DNA of 64,000 bases from UBA4636 sp045534575 (GTDB lineage Bacteria > Bacillota > Clostridia > Christensenellales > Borkfalkiaceae). The stretch spans positions 62,001-126,000 of the forward strand of contig JAZSJZ010000007.1 of NCBI GenBank assembly GCA_045534575.1, given 5' to 3'. Shown in pieces: positions 7,874-16,520 of the stretch. Numbering within the stretch: the first letter of the stretch is position 1; each line of letters opens with the position of its first letter. A program made the position numbers and the translations under genes. Below the pieces are notes generated by a model that searched no databases, was not told where the DNA came from, and was given only the letters and a program-made list of their open reading frames with translations.

Positions 7874-8743
7874 ATGAAAGGTATTTTAGTGGTAAACGGG
7901 TTTTTAAACCAAAATAAGTTTACTGAAATTTATAAAATGTTAAATTTGTCGGCTAAAAAACGAGGCGTGTCGCTCGAAATTATGCCATCAACTAGGCTCG
8001 CTAGCCAAGCAACTGAGGGTTTTTTAAGCATAAAGGATGCCTCTTTTGTGCTGTTTTGGGATAAAGATATTTACCTTGCCCGCCTTTTAGAGCGAGAAGG
8101 GTTTAAAGTTTTTAATTCTTCTTTAGCAATCGAAAAGTGCGATAACAAGATTTTAACCTTTTTATCGTGCTTAGGAAAAATTAACATGCCAAAAACCATA
8201 ATCGCACCAAAGACCTTTGATACCGTCAACTATTCAAACCTTGAATTTTTGCAAGACGCCGTTCAAATTTTAGGCTTTCCTATCGTTGTGAAAGAAGCGT
8301 TCGGCTCGTTTGGCGCGCAAGTTTATCTTGCAAATAATATTGAAGAACTTGAAAACGTTGTTAAATCTTTAGGCGCAAAAGAATTTATTATGCAACAACT
8401 TATAACTTCAAGCGTTGGCAAAGACGTTCGCATTAACGTTGTTGGTGGAAAGGTTGTCTGCTCGATGCTCCGCTTTAACGAAAACGACTTCCGCTCCAAC
8501 ATAACAAACGGCGGTAAAATGAAAAACTTTGAGCCAAGCAAAGAGTTTTGCGAACTTGCAATCTCGGCTTGCAAAATCTTAGGGCTAGACTTTGCTGGCG
8601 TTGACGTTATGTTCGGCGAAAACGGTGAGCCTATTTTGTGCGAGGTTAATTCTAACCCACACTTTAAATCGAGCCTAGATTGCACCAAAGTTGATATGAG
8701 CCAACACATTATAGACTACGTTTTAGATAAAATTAATAACTAA
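7874..8743 (+). CDS. RimK-like ATP-grasp ligase (first of a tandem pair)
   Basis: 289 residues, the usual size of RimK-type ATP-grasp enzymes, which join a carboxylate to an amine through an acyl phosphate. Visible motifs: ATP-binding strand FPIVVKEAFGSFGAQV (Lys140), the QQLI strand at about 174, GKDVRINVVGGKVVCSMLR (182-200), FRSNITNGG (206-214), and metal-binding GVDVMFGENGEPILCEVNSNPHF with Glu257 and Asn259. The N-terminal ~90 residues are a Rossmann-like pre-ATP-grasp domain. The acceptor is unknown: RimK relatives add glutamate to S6, F420 or cyanophycin-like peptides. The second copy starts eight bases downstream. Confidence 0.85.
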   Translation: MKGILVVNGFLNQNKFTEIYKMLNLSAKKRGVSLEIMPSTRLASQATEGFLSIKDASFVLFWDKDIYLARLLEREGFKVFNSSLAIEKCDNKILTFLSCLGKINMPKTIIAPKTFDTVNYSNLEFLQDAVQILGFPIVVKEAFGSFGAQVYLANNIEELENVVKSLGAKEFIMQQLITSSVGKDVRINVVGGKVVCSMLRFNENDFRSNITNGGKMKNFEPSKEFCELAISACKILGLDFAGVDVMFGENGEPILCEVNSNPHFKSSLDCTKVDMSQHIIDYVLDKINN

Positions 8744-8751
8744 ACCATATT

Positions 8752-9576
8752 ATGAAAGGACTTTTAATTTACGATACCGCTTCAGCTCTAAGGAATAAAT
8801 GGTTTATAGGCGAGTTTTTAAGCGTTTCAAAACAATTAAATATTGAACTAAACTTAGTTATCGTTGACCAAATTGACGACTTTTTGCTCGAAAAAGGTGT
8901 TTCGTTTGCAATAGTTAGAACTATCAACCCACCCCTTCAAGAACTTTTAGAAAAAAACGGCATTTTAACTTTTAATGATTATAATACGGCTTTTATTGCC
9001 AACGATAAGTTCGAAACATACCTTTTTGCAAAGAAGTTAAATCTTCCCGTTCTTGAAACAAAAATTTTTTCTTTAGCTGACAATAAATTCCATTTCCCTT
9101 TCGTTGTAAAAAAGAGAAACGGGCACGGCGGAAGCGAAGTTTTTTTAGTTAAAAACCACTTAGACCTTGAAAATCTTGTTAATAAAATTAAAGCAAATGG
9201 CGATAATTTGAGCGAATATATTTCACAACCGCTTGCCTCGAATATTGGCGTTGATACTCGCCATTACGTTCTAGGCGGAGAGATTTTATTAAGCGTGAAA
9301 AGATCGTCTAAAACAGATTTTAGAAGCAATTTTTCGCTTGGCGGAGAGTGCGAAGTTGTTCTTGCAAGCGACAAAGAAAAAGAAATTATCGCTAAAATTT
9401 ATTCATCTTTAAAATGCCATTTTGTTGGCGTTGATATTATAATCGATAACGGAAAACTAATTCTAAATGAGATTGAAGACGTTGTTGGAACTAGGATGAT
9501 TTATAAGCTTTCTAAAATTAACGTAGTAGAAAAATATTTGACCTATATTTTAAATTCAATCAATAAAAACAATTAA
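8752..9576 (+). CDS. RimK-like ATP-grasp ligase (second of a tandem pair)
   Basis: 274 residues, a diverged paralogue of the preceding gene. Motifs: FPFVVKKRNGHGGSEVFLV (Lys120), the SQPL strand (158-161), GVDTRHYVLGGEILLSVKR (166-184), FRSNFSLGG (190-198) and VGVDIIIDNGKLILNEIEDVVGTRMIYK. The metal-site Glu240 is kept, but the usual EVN becomes EIED, so metal or substrate binding probably differs from the first copy. No good ribosome binding site precedes the ATG at 8752, and translation may be coupled to the upstream gene. Two ligases side by side suggest two steps on one substrate or a heterodimer (inference). Confidence 0.82.
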   Translation: MKGLLIYDTASALRNKWFIGEFLSVSKQLNIELNLVIVDQIDDFLLEKGVSFAIVRTINPPLQELLEKNGILTFNDYNTAFIANDKFETYLFAKKLNLPVLETKIFSLADNKFHFPFVVKKRNGHGGSEVFLVKNHLDLENLVNKIKANGDNLSEYISQPLASNIGVDTRHYVLGGEILLSVKRSSKTDFRSNFSLGGECEVVLASDKEKEIIAKIYSSLKCHFVGVDIIIDNGKLILNEIEDVVGTRMIYKLSKINVVEKYLTYILNSINKNN

Positions 9577-9600
9577 TCAAAACTTTATCAATAAAACTTA

Positions 9601-9634
9601 AAACACGCCTATAACTTCGTTATCGGCGTGTTTT
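9601..9634. terminator. bidirectional terminator containing dispersed repeat copy 5
   Basis: AAACACGCC / GGCGTGTTT stem between two converging genes. The loop and inner stem TATAACTTCGTTAT (repeat copy 5, 9604-9630) match the dispersed family. Confidence 0.8.
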
Positions 9635-9658
9635 ACGTTTTTTATAAAATTAAATTCA

Positions 9659-11827
9659 TTACGAAACAACCTGCTTCCAAGTATAACTTCCATACGTATC
9701 CGACAAATACGTTGCTGCTGTTTCAACATTAGATAAATCGCTTTCTAAAAGTGTGATGTTTTCATATCTCACAGCAACCCAATTTTGTGGATTTTCAAAC
9801 GTAGCACTAAGGAGCGTAGAGAACGCATGAGAGCCAATTAAAGTTAAGCTGTTTGGCAAAACTATGCTTTTTAAATACTCACACCCAACGAACGCTTTAA
9901 CACCAATCGAAGTTACACCATTTCCCAAATCAACGCTATATAGCGACGAACAACCACTAAACGCTTCATCGGCAATTGTAACGGTAATACTTTCTATAGT
10001 AACGCTCTCAAGCAAGACACAACCAAAAAACGCTCTATTGCCTATAGTTTCAACCTTTTCGCCTATCGTAATACTCGATAGCAAAGAGCAACCAGAAAAA
10101 GTTCCGTTACCAATTGAAGTTATGTTTTTACCTATTGTTAGGCTTGATAACGAAGTGCAACCAGTGAAAGAATAGGCGCCAAGCGTTGCCGTAGAATCAT
10201 TTATCGTTACCGACGCTAAAGAGGTGCAATCTCTAAAGGCGTATTTACCGATAGAAGTTACGCTATTAGGGATTGTTACGCTTTCTAATAAGTTGCAATA
10301 CGCAAACGCATAGTCCCCGATTGATTCCACACTTTCACCTATCGTAACACTTTCTAATGCGCAATCATAAAATGCGTCACTCTCTATATCTGTAACGGTG
10401 TTGGATATTATAACACTTGAGAACAACTCTAGCCCAGCGAAAATGCCTGTGCCGATAGATGAAATACCCTCAGGAATAACTATCTCACCTTTAATCGCTT
10501 TTGGAACGTGAATAAATTCGGTTTTTTCTTTGTTATATAAAACACCTGTGTGGCTTGCAAAATGAGTGTTATTTTCATCTACTACAATTTCCTCAAGAGC
10601 ATTGCACGAACGAAACGCGTTCTCGCCTATCGAAATTACGTTTCTGCCAATCGTTATTTCTTCTAAAGAATTACAATCATAAAACGCTAAAGAGCAAATA
10701 AATTTAGTTGAAGCGTTAACTTCGCAAGAAGTGAATGGCGTAGAAATTGCAGTAACTAGAACTAAGTAAGGGTTTGTATTATTTCCTAAATATAAAGCCG
10801 TGTCATATTCATTAAATTCTAAAGAACTGCAACCGGAGAAAGCGTCATCGCCGATTGAAGTTACGCTGTTTGGAATTTCTATATGTTTTATTAAAACACT
10901 TTTATAGAATGCTTCCTCGCCAATAGTTTCGCAAACACTACCCTCCTCAAAAGTTACACTTTTTAAGTAGTTGCAACTACTAAACGCGCCCGCTCCTATA
11001 GAAACAACGCTACTTGGAATTTCTATATTCTCAAGCAGATAGCATGATTTAAACGCAGAATTGCCAATTGCGGTTACGCAGTTTGGAATTTCTGCATCTT
11101 GTAAGTAAACACACTTTTCGAACGCAGAAGAGCCTATTTCTTCGCAAACACTGCCATTTTCAAATAGCACGCGGGAAATTCTTGGTAAATTTTCCAAATA
11201 AGCAAAAGAAGCGTAAAACAAATTTGCTGGAATTTTTTTAACGTTGTTTCCTATTGTTACTGTTATTCCTTGACTATTCTTTCCCGCATCATGGAAAACA
11301 TTGTTTTCCAAATTTAAATCTGCACACATTGTGGCATTATAATTTATTTCGGTTAAATAGTCGCAATAATAGAAAGCAAGATCACCAATCGAATTTATGT
11401 TGCAACCTATCGTTAAACTCTTTACTGAACTGCACCCACGAAATGCTTCGCTAGCTATTGTCGTTACTTTTTCACCTTCATACATATCAGGAATAACGAT
11501 TTTAGTCGCGCCCGGATTGGATAACCCCACAACTGAATACGTTCCGCCAGTCAACTTCTCAAACTTTAAAATTGCAAGCACGTGTTCGTCTTGAGAAGAA
11601 TCTCCCGAACTTGTTGAGCCTTCTTCGTTAGAACTTGCCGAACCTTCTTCGTTAGAACTTGTTGAGCCTTCTTCGCTAGAACTTGTTGAAGCCTCTTGGG
11701 AGCTTGAACTCTCACTTACTGAACTCGATTGATTATTCCCGCTTGAAGGGTTGCAAGCGCAAAACAATAATATCGAGCAAGTTAAAATAACACTAAAAAT
11801 TAAAATTTGAAAAGCTTTTCTATTCAT
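9659..11827 (-). CDS. large BspA-like leucine-rich-repeat lipoprotein
   Basis: 722 residues. The start is the ATG at 11827, six bases after GGAGG; an in-frame ATG at 11839 overlaps that site and is rejected. Signal peptide with lipobox-like LLFCAC, then a Ser/Glu linker made of 8-residue EEGSTSSN-like units. About twenty LRR_5 repeats follow (about 85-660), of the form AF.GCSSLESVTIPNSVTSIG. The C-terminal cap NWVAVRYENITLLESDLSNVETAATYL..TYGSYTWKQ is shared with the LRR lipoprotein at 711-1871. Probable exported surface protein for adhesion or binding of macromolecules; the partner is unknown. Confidence 0.9.
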   Translation of the reverse strand: MNRKAFQILIFSVILTCSILLFCACNPSSGNNQSSSVSESSSSQEASTSSSEEGSTSSNEEGSASSNEEGSTSSGDSSQDEHVLAILKFEKLTGGTYSVVGLSNPGATKIVIPDMYEGEKVTTIASEAFRGCSSVKSLTIGCNINSIGDLAFYYCDYLTEINYNATMCADLNLENNVFHDAGKNSQGITVTIGNNVKKIPANLFYASFAYLENLPRISRVLFENGSVCEEIGSSAFEKCVYLQDAEIPNCVTAIGNSAFKSCYLLENIEIPSSVVSIGAGAFSSCNYLKSVTFEEGSVCETIGEEAFYKSVLIKHIEIPNSVTSIGDDAFSGCSSLEFNEYDTALYLGNNTNPYLVLVTAISTPFTSCEVNASTKFICSLAFYDCNSLEEITIGRNVISIGENAFRSCNALEEIVVDENNTHFASHTGVLYNKEKTEFIHVPKAIKGEIVIPEGISSIGTGIFAGLELFSSVIISNTVTDIESDAFYDCALESVTIGESVESIGDYAFAYCNLLESVTIPNSVTSIGKYAFRDCTSLASVTINDSTATLGAYSFTGCTSLSSLTIGKNITSIGNGTFSGCSLLSSITIGEKVETIGNRAFFGCVLLESVTIESITVTIADEAFSGCSSLYSVDLGNGVTSIGVKAFVGCEYLKSIVLPNSLTLIGSHAFSTLLSATFENPQNWVAVRYENITLLESDLSNVETAATYLSDTYGSYTWKQVVS

Positions 11828-11903
11828 AAAATCCTCCAAAACAAAAGCATGTTTTCGCTAGTAATTTATGTTCGTATTTATTGTGATTTATCTTTCTTTG
11901 TAT

Positions 11904-11932
11904 ATTATATACTAAACTATAAATTTTGTCAA
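11904..11932 (-). promoter_or_regulatory. consensus sigma-A promoter for the large LRR lipoprotein
   Basis: Minus strand TTGACA (11927-11932), 17-bp spacer, TATAAT (11904-11909): a perfect match at both hexamers. The 5' leader is about 70 bases. Confidence 0.9.
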
Positions 11933-11960
11933 TATGCTCGTTATTTTTTTTAAGTCAACA

Positions 11961-11998
11961 AAAAAACCGCCCTATAACCTCGTTATCGGGCAGTTTTT
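11961..11998 (-). terminator. terminator after the decarboxylase, containing dispersed repeat copy 6
   Basis: Minus strand stem CTGCCC / GGGCGG followed by TTTTTTT, just after the stop at 12005. The inner part CGATAACGAGGTTATAG is repeat copy 6 (11967-11993). Confidence 0.8.
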
Positions 11999-12004
11999 GA
12001 CTTT

Positions 12005-13327
12005 TTACTCTACTACTAAAACTTCTTCAATATTATAATATTCAAAAAGTTTAATAGCCTCTTCGTTAATTCTTTCGCCTAAACAGACAACTAAAACCGC
12101 AGGCGGGCAAGAAGCCGTTGCTCCCGCTAAAATTCTATTAGCGCTATCTTTTGCCTTTACTAAAACTTTTTTCTTATTCATCGCTTGGCTTAACGACAAA
12201 ACCTTTTCAAAGCGAGGAACTTTAGGCAAACTCTCTAAAATTTCTTGCCGTTTTTCAATTTTAGAAAACACCTTTTCAACCGCTAAAAAATCTTCTTTCT
12301 TTGTTGAAGTTGAAAAAAGCATAACTAGAAAATCTCTATCGAAAAACTCAACAAAAATGTTATTCTTTTCTAAAATTTCGTTAATTTCAAAACCGAAATA
12401 ACCAAATTTTTTGCAGTCGATAGTAATTTTAAAACTTTCAGTTGAAATATCTATAAAGCCTAAAATTTTTAGGCTATTTTTTAATTTTTGAACGGCTTTT
12501 TCAGTTTCTAAAAATGCGTTTTTGTTTTCAAAAATAAACTTGTTGCAATAGTCTAACGATTGCATCGTTAAATAACTTGGGCTTGTTGAGCCAAATATCG
12601 AAAGTGCGTTTTTTGCCTCTTTTAAAAAGTAACTATCGGCAGTTTTTGAAATATGCAAATACGCTGCGCCCGTTAAGCAAGGCAACGTTTTATGAGCAGA
12701 ATCCGAACACATATCTGCGCCTAAATCTATCGGGTGGCAAGGCTTTTCTAAGAATTTTAGATATGCTCCGTGAGCGTTATCGACCAAAAGCAAAACGCCG
12801 TGTTTTTTGCATACTTTTGCAATTTCTTTAACATTTACTTGGTTTCCTAAATAGTCGGGCGTTGTTAGATAAACGGCAATGGGCTTCTTCTTTGCCTCTT
12901 GCAGTCTTTTATCGACTTCTGTTGCGTCCGTTTTTGCCGAAAGCAAGTTCTCGTAATCTAAAAACTCAACGTCAACGTCTAAAACGGCGCAAGCGTTTAT
13001 AAAACTTTTATGCGCGTTTCGCATTGATAAAACATAGGGCTTTTCATCGCAACTATAAGTTTTTGCAAGATAGACCATAGCCCGAATTACGTGCGACGAG
13101 CCTTCAGTTGAATAAAACGAACCCGCTGTATTAAATAGAAAGCTTGCATTTTCTTCGCTCTCTTTTATTATGCCTTTTGCCTCAAAAAGACTATCCGCCC
13201 CACAAATTTCAGTTATGTCTAGAAGTTCAAAACCCATATTGTTTTCACCTTTATGTGCAGGCATATGTAAGCGTATAGGTCGATTATCGGCATATTTTTT
13301 GCAAAAATCACAAATCGGTGTTTTCAT
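12005..13327 (-). CDS. Orn/Lys/Arg decarboxylase-type PLP enzyme, short form
   Basis: 440 residues, fold type I PLP enzyme of the Orn/Lys/Arg decarboxylase major-domain family. Motifs: RLHMPAHKG near the N-terminus, STEGSSHVIRAM, LLVDNAHGAYLKF, and the PLP lysine in SDSAHKTLPCLTGAAYLH (Lys about 205). C-terminal ATASCPPAVLVVCLGERI also fits. It lacks the N-terminal wing domain and is shorter than the large inducible decarboxylases, as is common in Clostridia (SpeA/CadA-like annotations). Substrate not decidable by eye. Its start overlaps the SCIFF maturase by 20 bp, so the two are translated together. Confidence 0.85.
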   Translation of the reverse strand: MKTPICDFCKKYADNRPIRLHMPAHKGENNMGFELLDITEICGADSLFEAKGIIKESEENASFLFNTAGSFYSTEGSSHVIRAMVYLAKTYSCDEKPYVLSMRNAHKSFINACAVLDVDVEFLDYENLLSAKTDATEVDKRLQEAKKKPIAVYLTTPDYLGNQVNVKEIAKVCKKHGVLLLVDNAHGAYLKFLEKPCHPIDLGADMCSDSAHKTLPCLTGAAYLHISKTADSYFLKEAKNALSIFGSTSPSYLTMQSLDYCNKFIFENKNAFLETEKAVQKLKNSLKILGFIDISTESFKITIDCKKFGYFGFEINEILEKNNIFVEFFDRDFLVMLFSTSTKKEDFLAVEKVFSKIEKRQEILESLPKVPRFEKVLSLSQAMNKKKVLVKAKDSANRILAGATASCPPAVLVVCLGERINEEAIKLFEYYNIEEVLVVE

Positions 13328-14696
13328 CGTCTTTTAATGACTTTGCAACAGCAAGCGCTATTGCGCACTCCATCCTTTTTCTAAACAAATCGCAACCGTC
13401 TTTATAAACTCCGCAAATAGAGCCCGTTGCGTGATAAGCGTTAGCCGAACATCCGCCCGAGCAGTAAAGTTTTGCCCAGCAATCTTTACAATCTTCCCTA
13501 GCATAAACGTTGCAGTTTAAAAATTCTTTTTGAATTTCAAAGTTAGAAACACCGTTAAAAATATCGCCAAGTTTAAACTTTTCGTCGCCCACGAATTGGT
13601 GGCAAGGGTATAAATCACCCCAAGGCGTAACAGCCATATATTCCGTTCCAGAACCACAGCCCGAAATTCTTTTATAAATGCAAGGTCCGCCCTCAAGGTC
13701 TAGCATATAGTGATAGAAAGTGAAAGGGTCGCCGTCGTTTTCTTTTTGGAGCATAAGTTTTGCAAGGCGTTCGTAATCTTTCAAAACGATTTTAATATCT
13801 TCTTCCGTTAAAGCCGACTTATCGCCCTTAGCGCAAACGACAGGCTCGAAACTAATCTCTTTAAAGCCAAGATTGAGCATTGTTAAAACGTCGTTTAAAA
13901 AATCGGGATTGTGGTGCGTGAAAGTGCCACGCATATAGTAGTTTTTTCCGCCCCTTGCCTTTACAAGTTTTTGGAATTTTGGAACGATTTTATCATAACT
14001 TCCGTTGCCTTGATAGTCCACTCTAAACCTATCATGCACTTCTTTTCGCCCGTCGAGCGATAAAACGACGTTACTCATTTCTCTATTGCAAAAATCAATA
14101 ACGTCATCATCGATTAAAACGCCGTTCGTGGTTAAGGTAAAGCGGAAGTTTTTGTTGTGCTTTTTCTCAATTTCTCTAGCGTATTTAACAAGGTCTTTAA
14201 CCACTTGAAAATTCATAAGCGGTTCGCCACCGAAAAAGTCAACCTCAAGATTTTTTCTAGTTCCCGAATTTTCAATCAAGAAATCAAGTGCGCGCTTTCC
14301 AACTTCAAAACTCATAACCGCACGATCGCCTTGATACTTTCCTTGAGAAGCAAAGCAGTAGGAGCAGTTTAAGTTGCAAGTGTGTGCAACGTGCAAGCAA
14401 AGAGCTTTAATAACGCCACTAGTTTTTGCCTTTAATTCACCCGCCATTTTCGAAAAACTATCGTTAGAAAAAAGTTCGCCCGCCTCTTTTAAAGATAAAA
14501 TTTCTTCATAGCATTCCTCAATTTCTTCTTTAGAAACGTTAGGATATTTTTCTAAAAGTGTGGCTATAACCTCGTTTTTTGAATTTTTTTCAAAAAGAGA
14601 GATAACGTCGAAGGCAAGTTCACTAACTTCGTGAACGGCCCCTGACGACGTATCAACAACGATATTTAAATCTAAAAGTTTGAAAGTGTGCACCAT
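13308..14696 (-). CDS. scfB: radical SAM maturase for the SCIFF ranthipeptide
   Basis: 462 residues. The N-terminal ~85 residues form a PqqD-like peptide-recognition domain. The radical SAM core starts at HTCNLNCSYC (Cys107, Cys111, Cys114 bind the 4Fe-4S cluster), followed by DFFGGEP (153-159). The C-terminal SPASM region carries the auxiliary-cluster cysteines (ISGCGSG, LYPCHQF, NCNVYAREDCKDCWAKLYCSGGC, GSICG, KDGC). The family forms thioether bonds between Cys and other residues of the SCIFF precursor, which is encoded just upstream (14850-14996). AAGAGGG precedes the ATG. Confidence 0.95.
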   Translation of the reverse strand: MVHTFKLLDLNIVVDTSSGAVHEVSELAFDVISLFEKNSKNEVIATLLEKYPNVSKEEIEECYEEILSLKEAGELFSNDSFSKMAGELKAKTSGVIKALCLHVAHTCNLNCSYCFASQGKYQGDRAVMSFEVGKRALDFLIENSGTRKNLEVDFFGGEPLMNFQVVKDLVKYAREIEKKHNKNFRFTLTTNGVLIDDDVIDFCNREMSNVVLSLDGRKEVHDRFRVDYQGNGSYDKIVPKFQKLVKARGGKNYYMRGTFTHHNPDFLNDVLTMLNLGFKEISFEPVVCAKGDKSALTEEDIKIVLKDYERLAKLMLQKENDGDPFTFYHYMLDLEGGPCIYKRISGCGSGTEYMAVTPWGDLYPCHQFVGDEKFKLGDIFNGVSNFEIQKEFLNCNVYAREDCKDCWAKLYCSGGCSANAYHATGSICGVYKDGCDLFRKRMECAIALAVAKSLKDDENTDL

Positions 14697-14805
14697 AGAA
14701 AAACCCTCTTTTCGTAAAAAATTTTAATTAAAAACGTTTTAAAAATTATTTAAATTTAGAAAAAAATCAAACTAAAATTTAGCCTAAGTTGATAAAAGTT
14801 TATAC

Positions 14806-14833
14806 AAAAAATGTCGCCATAAGGCGACATTTA
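14806..14833 (-). terminator. terminator between SCIFF precursor and maturase
   Basis: Minus strand stem AATGTCGCC / GGCGACATT with TTAT loop, then TTTTT. It lies 17 bases after the SCIFF stop and 110 bases before the maturase start. Partial read-through would give more precursor than enzyme. Confidence 0.85.
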
Positions 14834-14849
14834 CTTGCGTTAGCAAAAA

Positions 14850-14996
14850 TTACTTGCTTGTTTTTTCGCACTTTTGGTTAGCGATTCCACAACTTGTTTT
14901 GCAAGCAGATTGGCAAGAAGTTTGGCACTCACCGCAACCACCAGTTTTTGCGCTTTGGCAAAGAGAACGAGTTTTGATAGTCTTTACGTGTTTCAC
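14850..14996 (-). CDS. scfA: SCIFF ranthipeptide precursor
   Basis: 48 residues, read from a GTG at 14996 with GGAGG eight bases upstream. It starts MKHVKTIKTRSL and contains GGCGECQTSCQSACKTSC followed by QKC, the hallmark of SCIFF (six cysteines in forty-five). Seven cysteines are present: the six canonical ones (residues 21, 24, 28, 32, 36, 43) and an extra one at residue 13. SCIFF is nearly universal in Clostridia and is modified by the adjacent radical SAM enzyme; its biological role remains unsettled. Confidence 0.93.
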   Translation of the reverse strand: MKHVKTIKTRSLCQSAKTGGCGECQTSCQSACKTSCGIANQKCEKTSK

Positions 14997-15028
14997 TTTT
15001 AAATCCTCCGCATAATTTTTCTATGCTG

Positions 15029-15057
15029 ATTATACCACATTGAATTGAGATAGTCAA
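15029..15057 (-). promoter_or_regulatory. consensus sigma-A promoter for the SCIFF gene
   Basis: Minus strand TTGACT (15052-15057), 17-bp spacer with GTGG before the -10, TATAAT (15029-15034). The leader is only about 25 bases. Being this close to consensus suggests high constitutive transcription. Confidence 0.9.
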
Positions 15058-15113
15058 CACATTTTGTTTTAATATTGTTCAAGATATGCTTTTTATCACA
15101 AATTTTAAAGCAT

Positions 15114-16520
15114 TTAATTAGTTTGTTCGATAGTTTCGGCTGGTTTTTTCTTCTTAAAAATTTTGTTTCTAAACAAAATTACGTGCAACACAATGAGAAG
15201 AACGGCAACTAAAACTAAAGTTAGAATTGGCTCTTTAGGCGCAAGGTTTGCCAAAAACATTATTGGCAAGCCGAAAATTATTGCTGGGAATTGTTGATAA
15301 ACTAGGTTATCAGCAACGGGCGTTTTATAGTCAGGGTCGATTTCACGAAGCAAAATCATACCCGTGCTTGCCGTTCCCGTCAGCATGCCATACATTGCCA
15401 AAAACTGCTCTTCGCTATATTCTTTGAACATCTTTCTTGCGATAAAGCGATTGTAAAAATAAGTTGCTAAAGCCCCAACGAGCGCTAAAACTAGAAGAAC
15501 GTGCCAATAATCTTTCAATAAATCTAGCCTGATAACGGCAATGCCAGCAACAACCATAATATCAAAGAAGAAGTTGCCAATTCTCGTTAATAGGAAATTG
15601 TTAGTATATTTTCTGTGAATAATTTGCTTTTTGTTTAGCGCCGACAAAATGAATTTTACAAGCGACGCCATTAAAACGCCGATTAAAAAGTTAAACCCAA
15701 AAATTACCGCTCTCATCCCCGAAAGTAGCGTTCCAAGAAGCGCCATTAAGCCATAGGCTAATAGATAAGAGATAACAACGAAAGCAAGTTGGATGGTCAA
15801 TTTATCCATTTCGCCGTTCATAGGAATTTCGTTTTCTTCTTGAATATCGTGATTTGAAAGAACTTCAACAGATTGAGCCTTTCGCTCGAACTTGCCCTTT
15901 TTTCTCAAAATATTAAGATGAATAACGCCACCAATTGACGCCGATAAAAAACCTAAAGCCGCCACCGTCAAGCCGAAATTCTTACCGCCAACAAAGCCCC
16001 AATCGGTTTCGTAAATGTTACCATAGTTAAGCGCTTGCCCCGTGCCTTGACCAAACCCAAACGGAAGCAAAATGCCAGCAACCGAGAAAAGTTCGGTTAA
16101 AAATAGAGCGATAATCATCGTCAAACCCATACCAACAAGGGCTTGAATTAGATAACTGTTTACCGTTGTTATTCCCGTATCAAAAACTTCGGCGGCGCGC
16201 TTTTTGTTAAGTTTTTTATCCGACGTTTTTAGCGACATTGCAATAAACCCAAGCGCCAGCGAGTGATACGTTAAAACTTCTAAAACGTTCATTCCGTTTC
16301 CGCCAAAAAACTCTTGGTTAAACAAAAGTTCTTTGGTTATCGCAAAATAAACTGACGAAATTATAAGAAGAATTAGCCCCGCCAAAACCGACGTTGGAAT
16401 AAGCGAGTTTCCAATAAATTTAAAAGAGCGTTTTAGCATGTTTGCCAAAATTAAACTAATGAGCAAAACAGCGACGATGTTGATAGAGCCCCAAACACTA
16501 TAATCCCAAAAATTCGACAT
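15114..16520 (-). CDS. gltS: GltS-type sodium/glutamate symporter
   Basis: 468 residues, hydrophobic, with about 11-12 membrane spans in two inverted halves. The pattern of GltS is visible: an early SLIPTSVLAGLILL segment, GFGQGTGQALNYG (re-entrant Gly-rich loop), and the second-half MYGMLTGTASTGMILLREIDPDYKTP with Gly/Thr-rich loop. It probably imports glutamate or a related dicarboxylic amino acid with Na+. ATG at 16520 has AAGGAGAT and lies 23 bp inside the end of the acyltransferase gene, so the two are coupled. The function of that pairing is not obvious. Confidence 0.85.
   Translation of the reverse strand: MSNFWDYSVWGSINIVAVLLISLILANMLKRSFKFIGNSLIPTSVLAGLILLIISSVYFAITKELLFNQEFFGGNGMNVLEVLTYHSLALGFIAMSLKTSDKKLNKKRAAEVFDTGITTVNSYLIQALVGMGLTMIIALFLTELFSVAGILLPFGFGQGTGQALNYGNIYETDWGFVGGKNFGLTVAALGFLSASIGGVIHLNILRKKGKFERKAQSVEVLSNHDIQEENEIPMNGEMDKLTIQLAFVVISYLLAYGLMALLGTLLSGMRAVIFGFNFLIGVLMASLVKFILSALNKKQIIHRKYTNNFLLTRIGNFFFDIMVVAGIAVIRLDLLKDYWHVLLVLALVGALATYFYNRFIARKMFKEYSEEQFLAMYGMLTGTASTGMILLREIDPDYKTPVADNLVYQQFPAIIFGLPIMFLANLAPKEPILTLVLVAVLLIVLHVILFRNKIFKKKKPAETIEQTN

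Noticed and set aside
14554..14576. Copy of the dispersed GGCTATAAG repeat inside scfB (and similar ones in rnr at 28396 and in the Na/Pi carrier at 33999)
   Set aside because: They read as ordinary codons (for example NEVI) of conserved genes, so coincidence cannot be excluded. They were not listed as repeat features.
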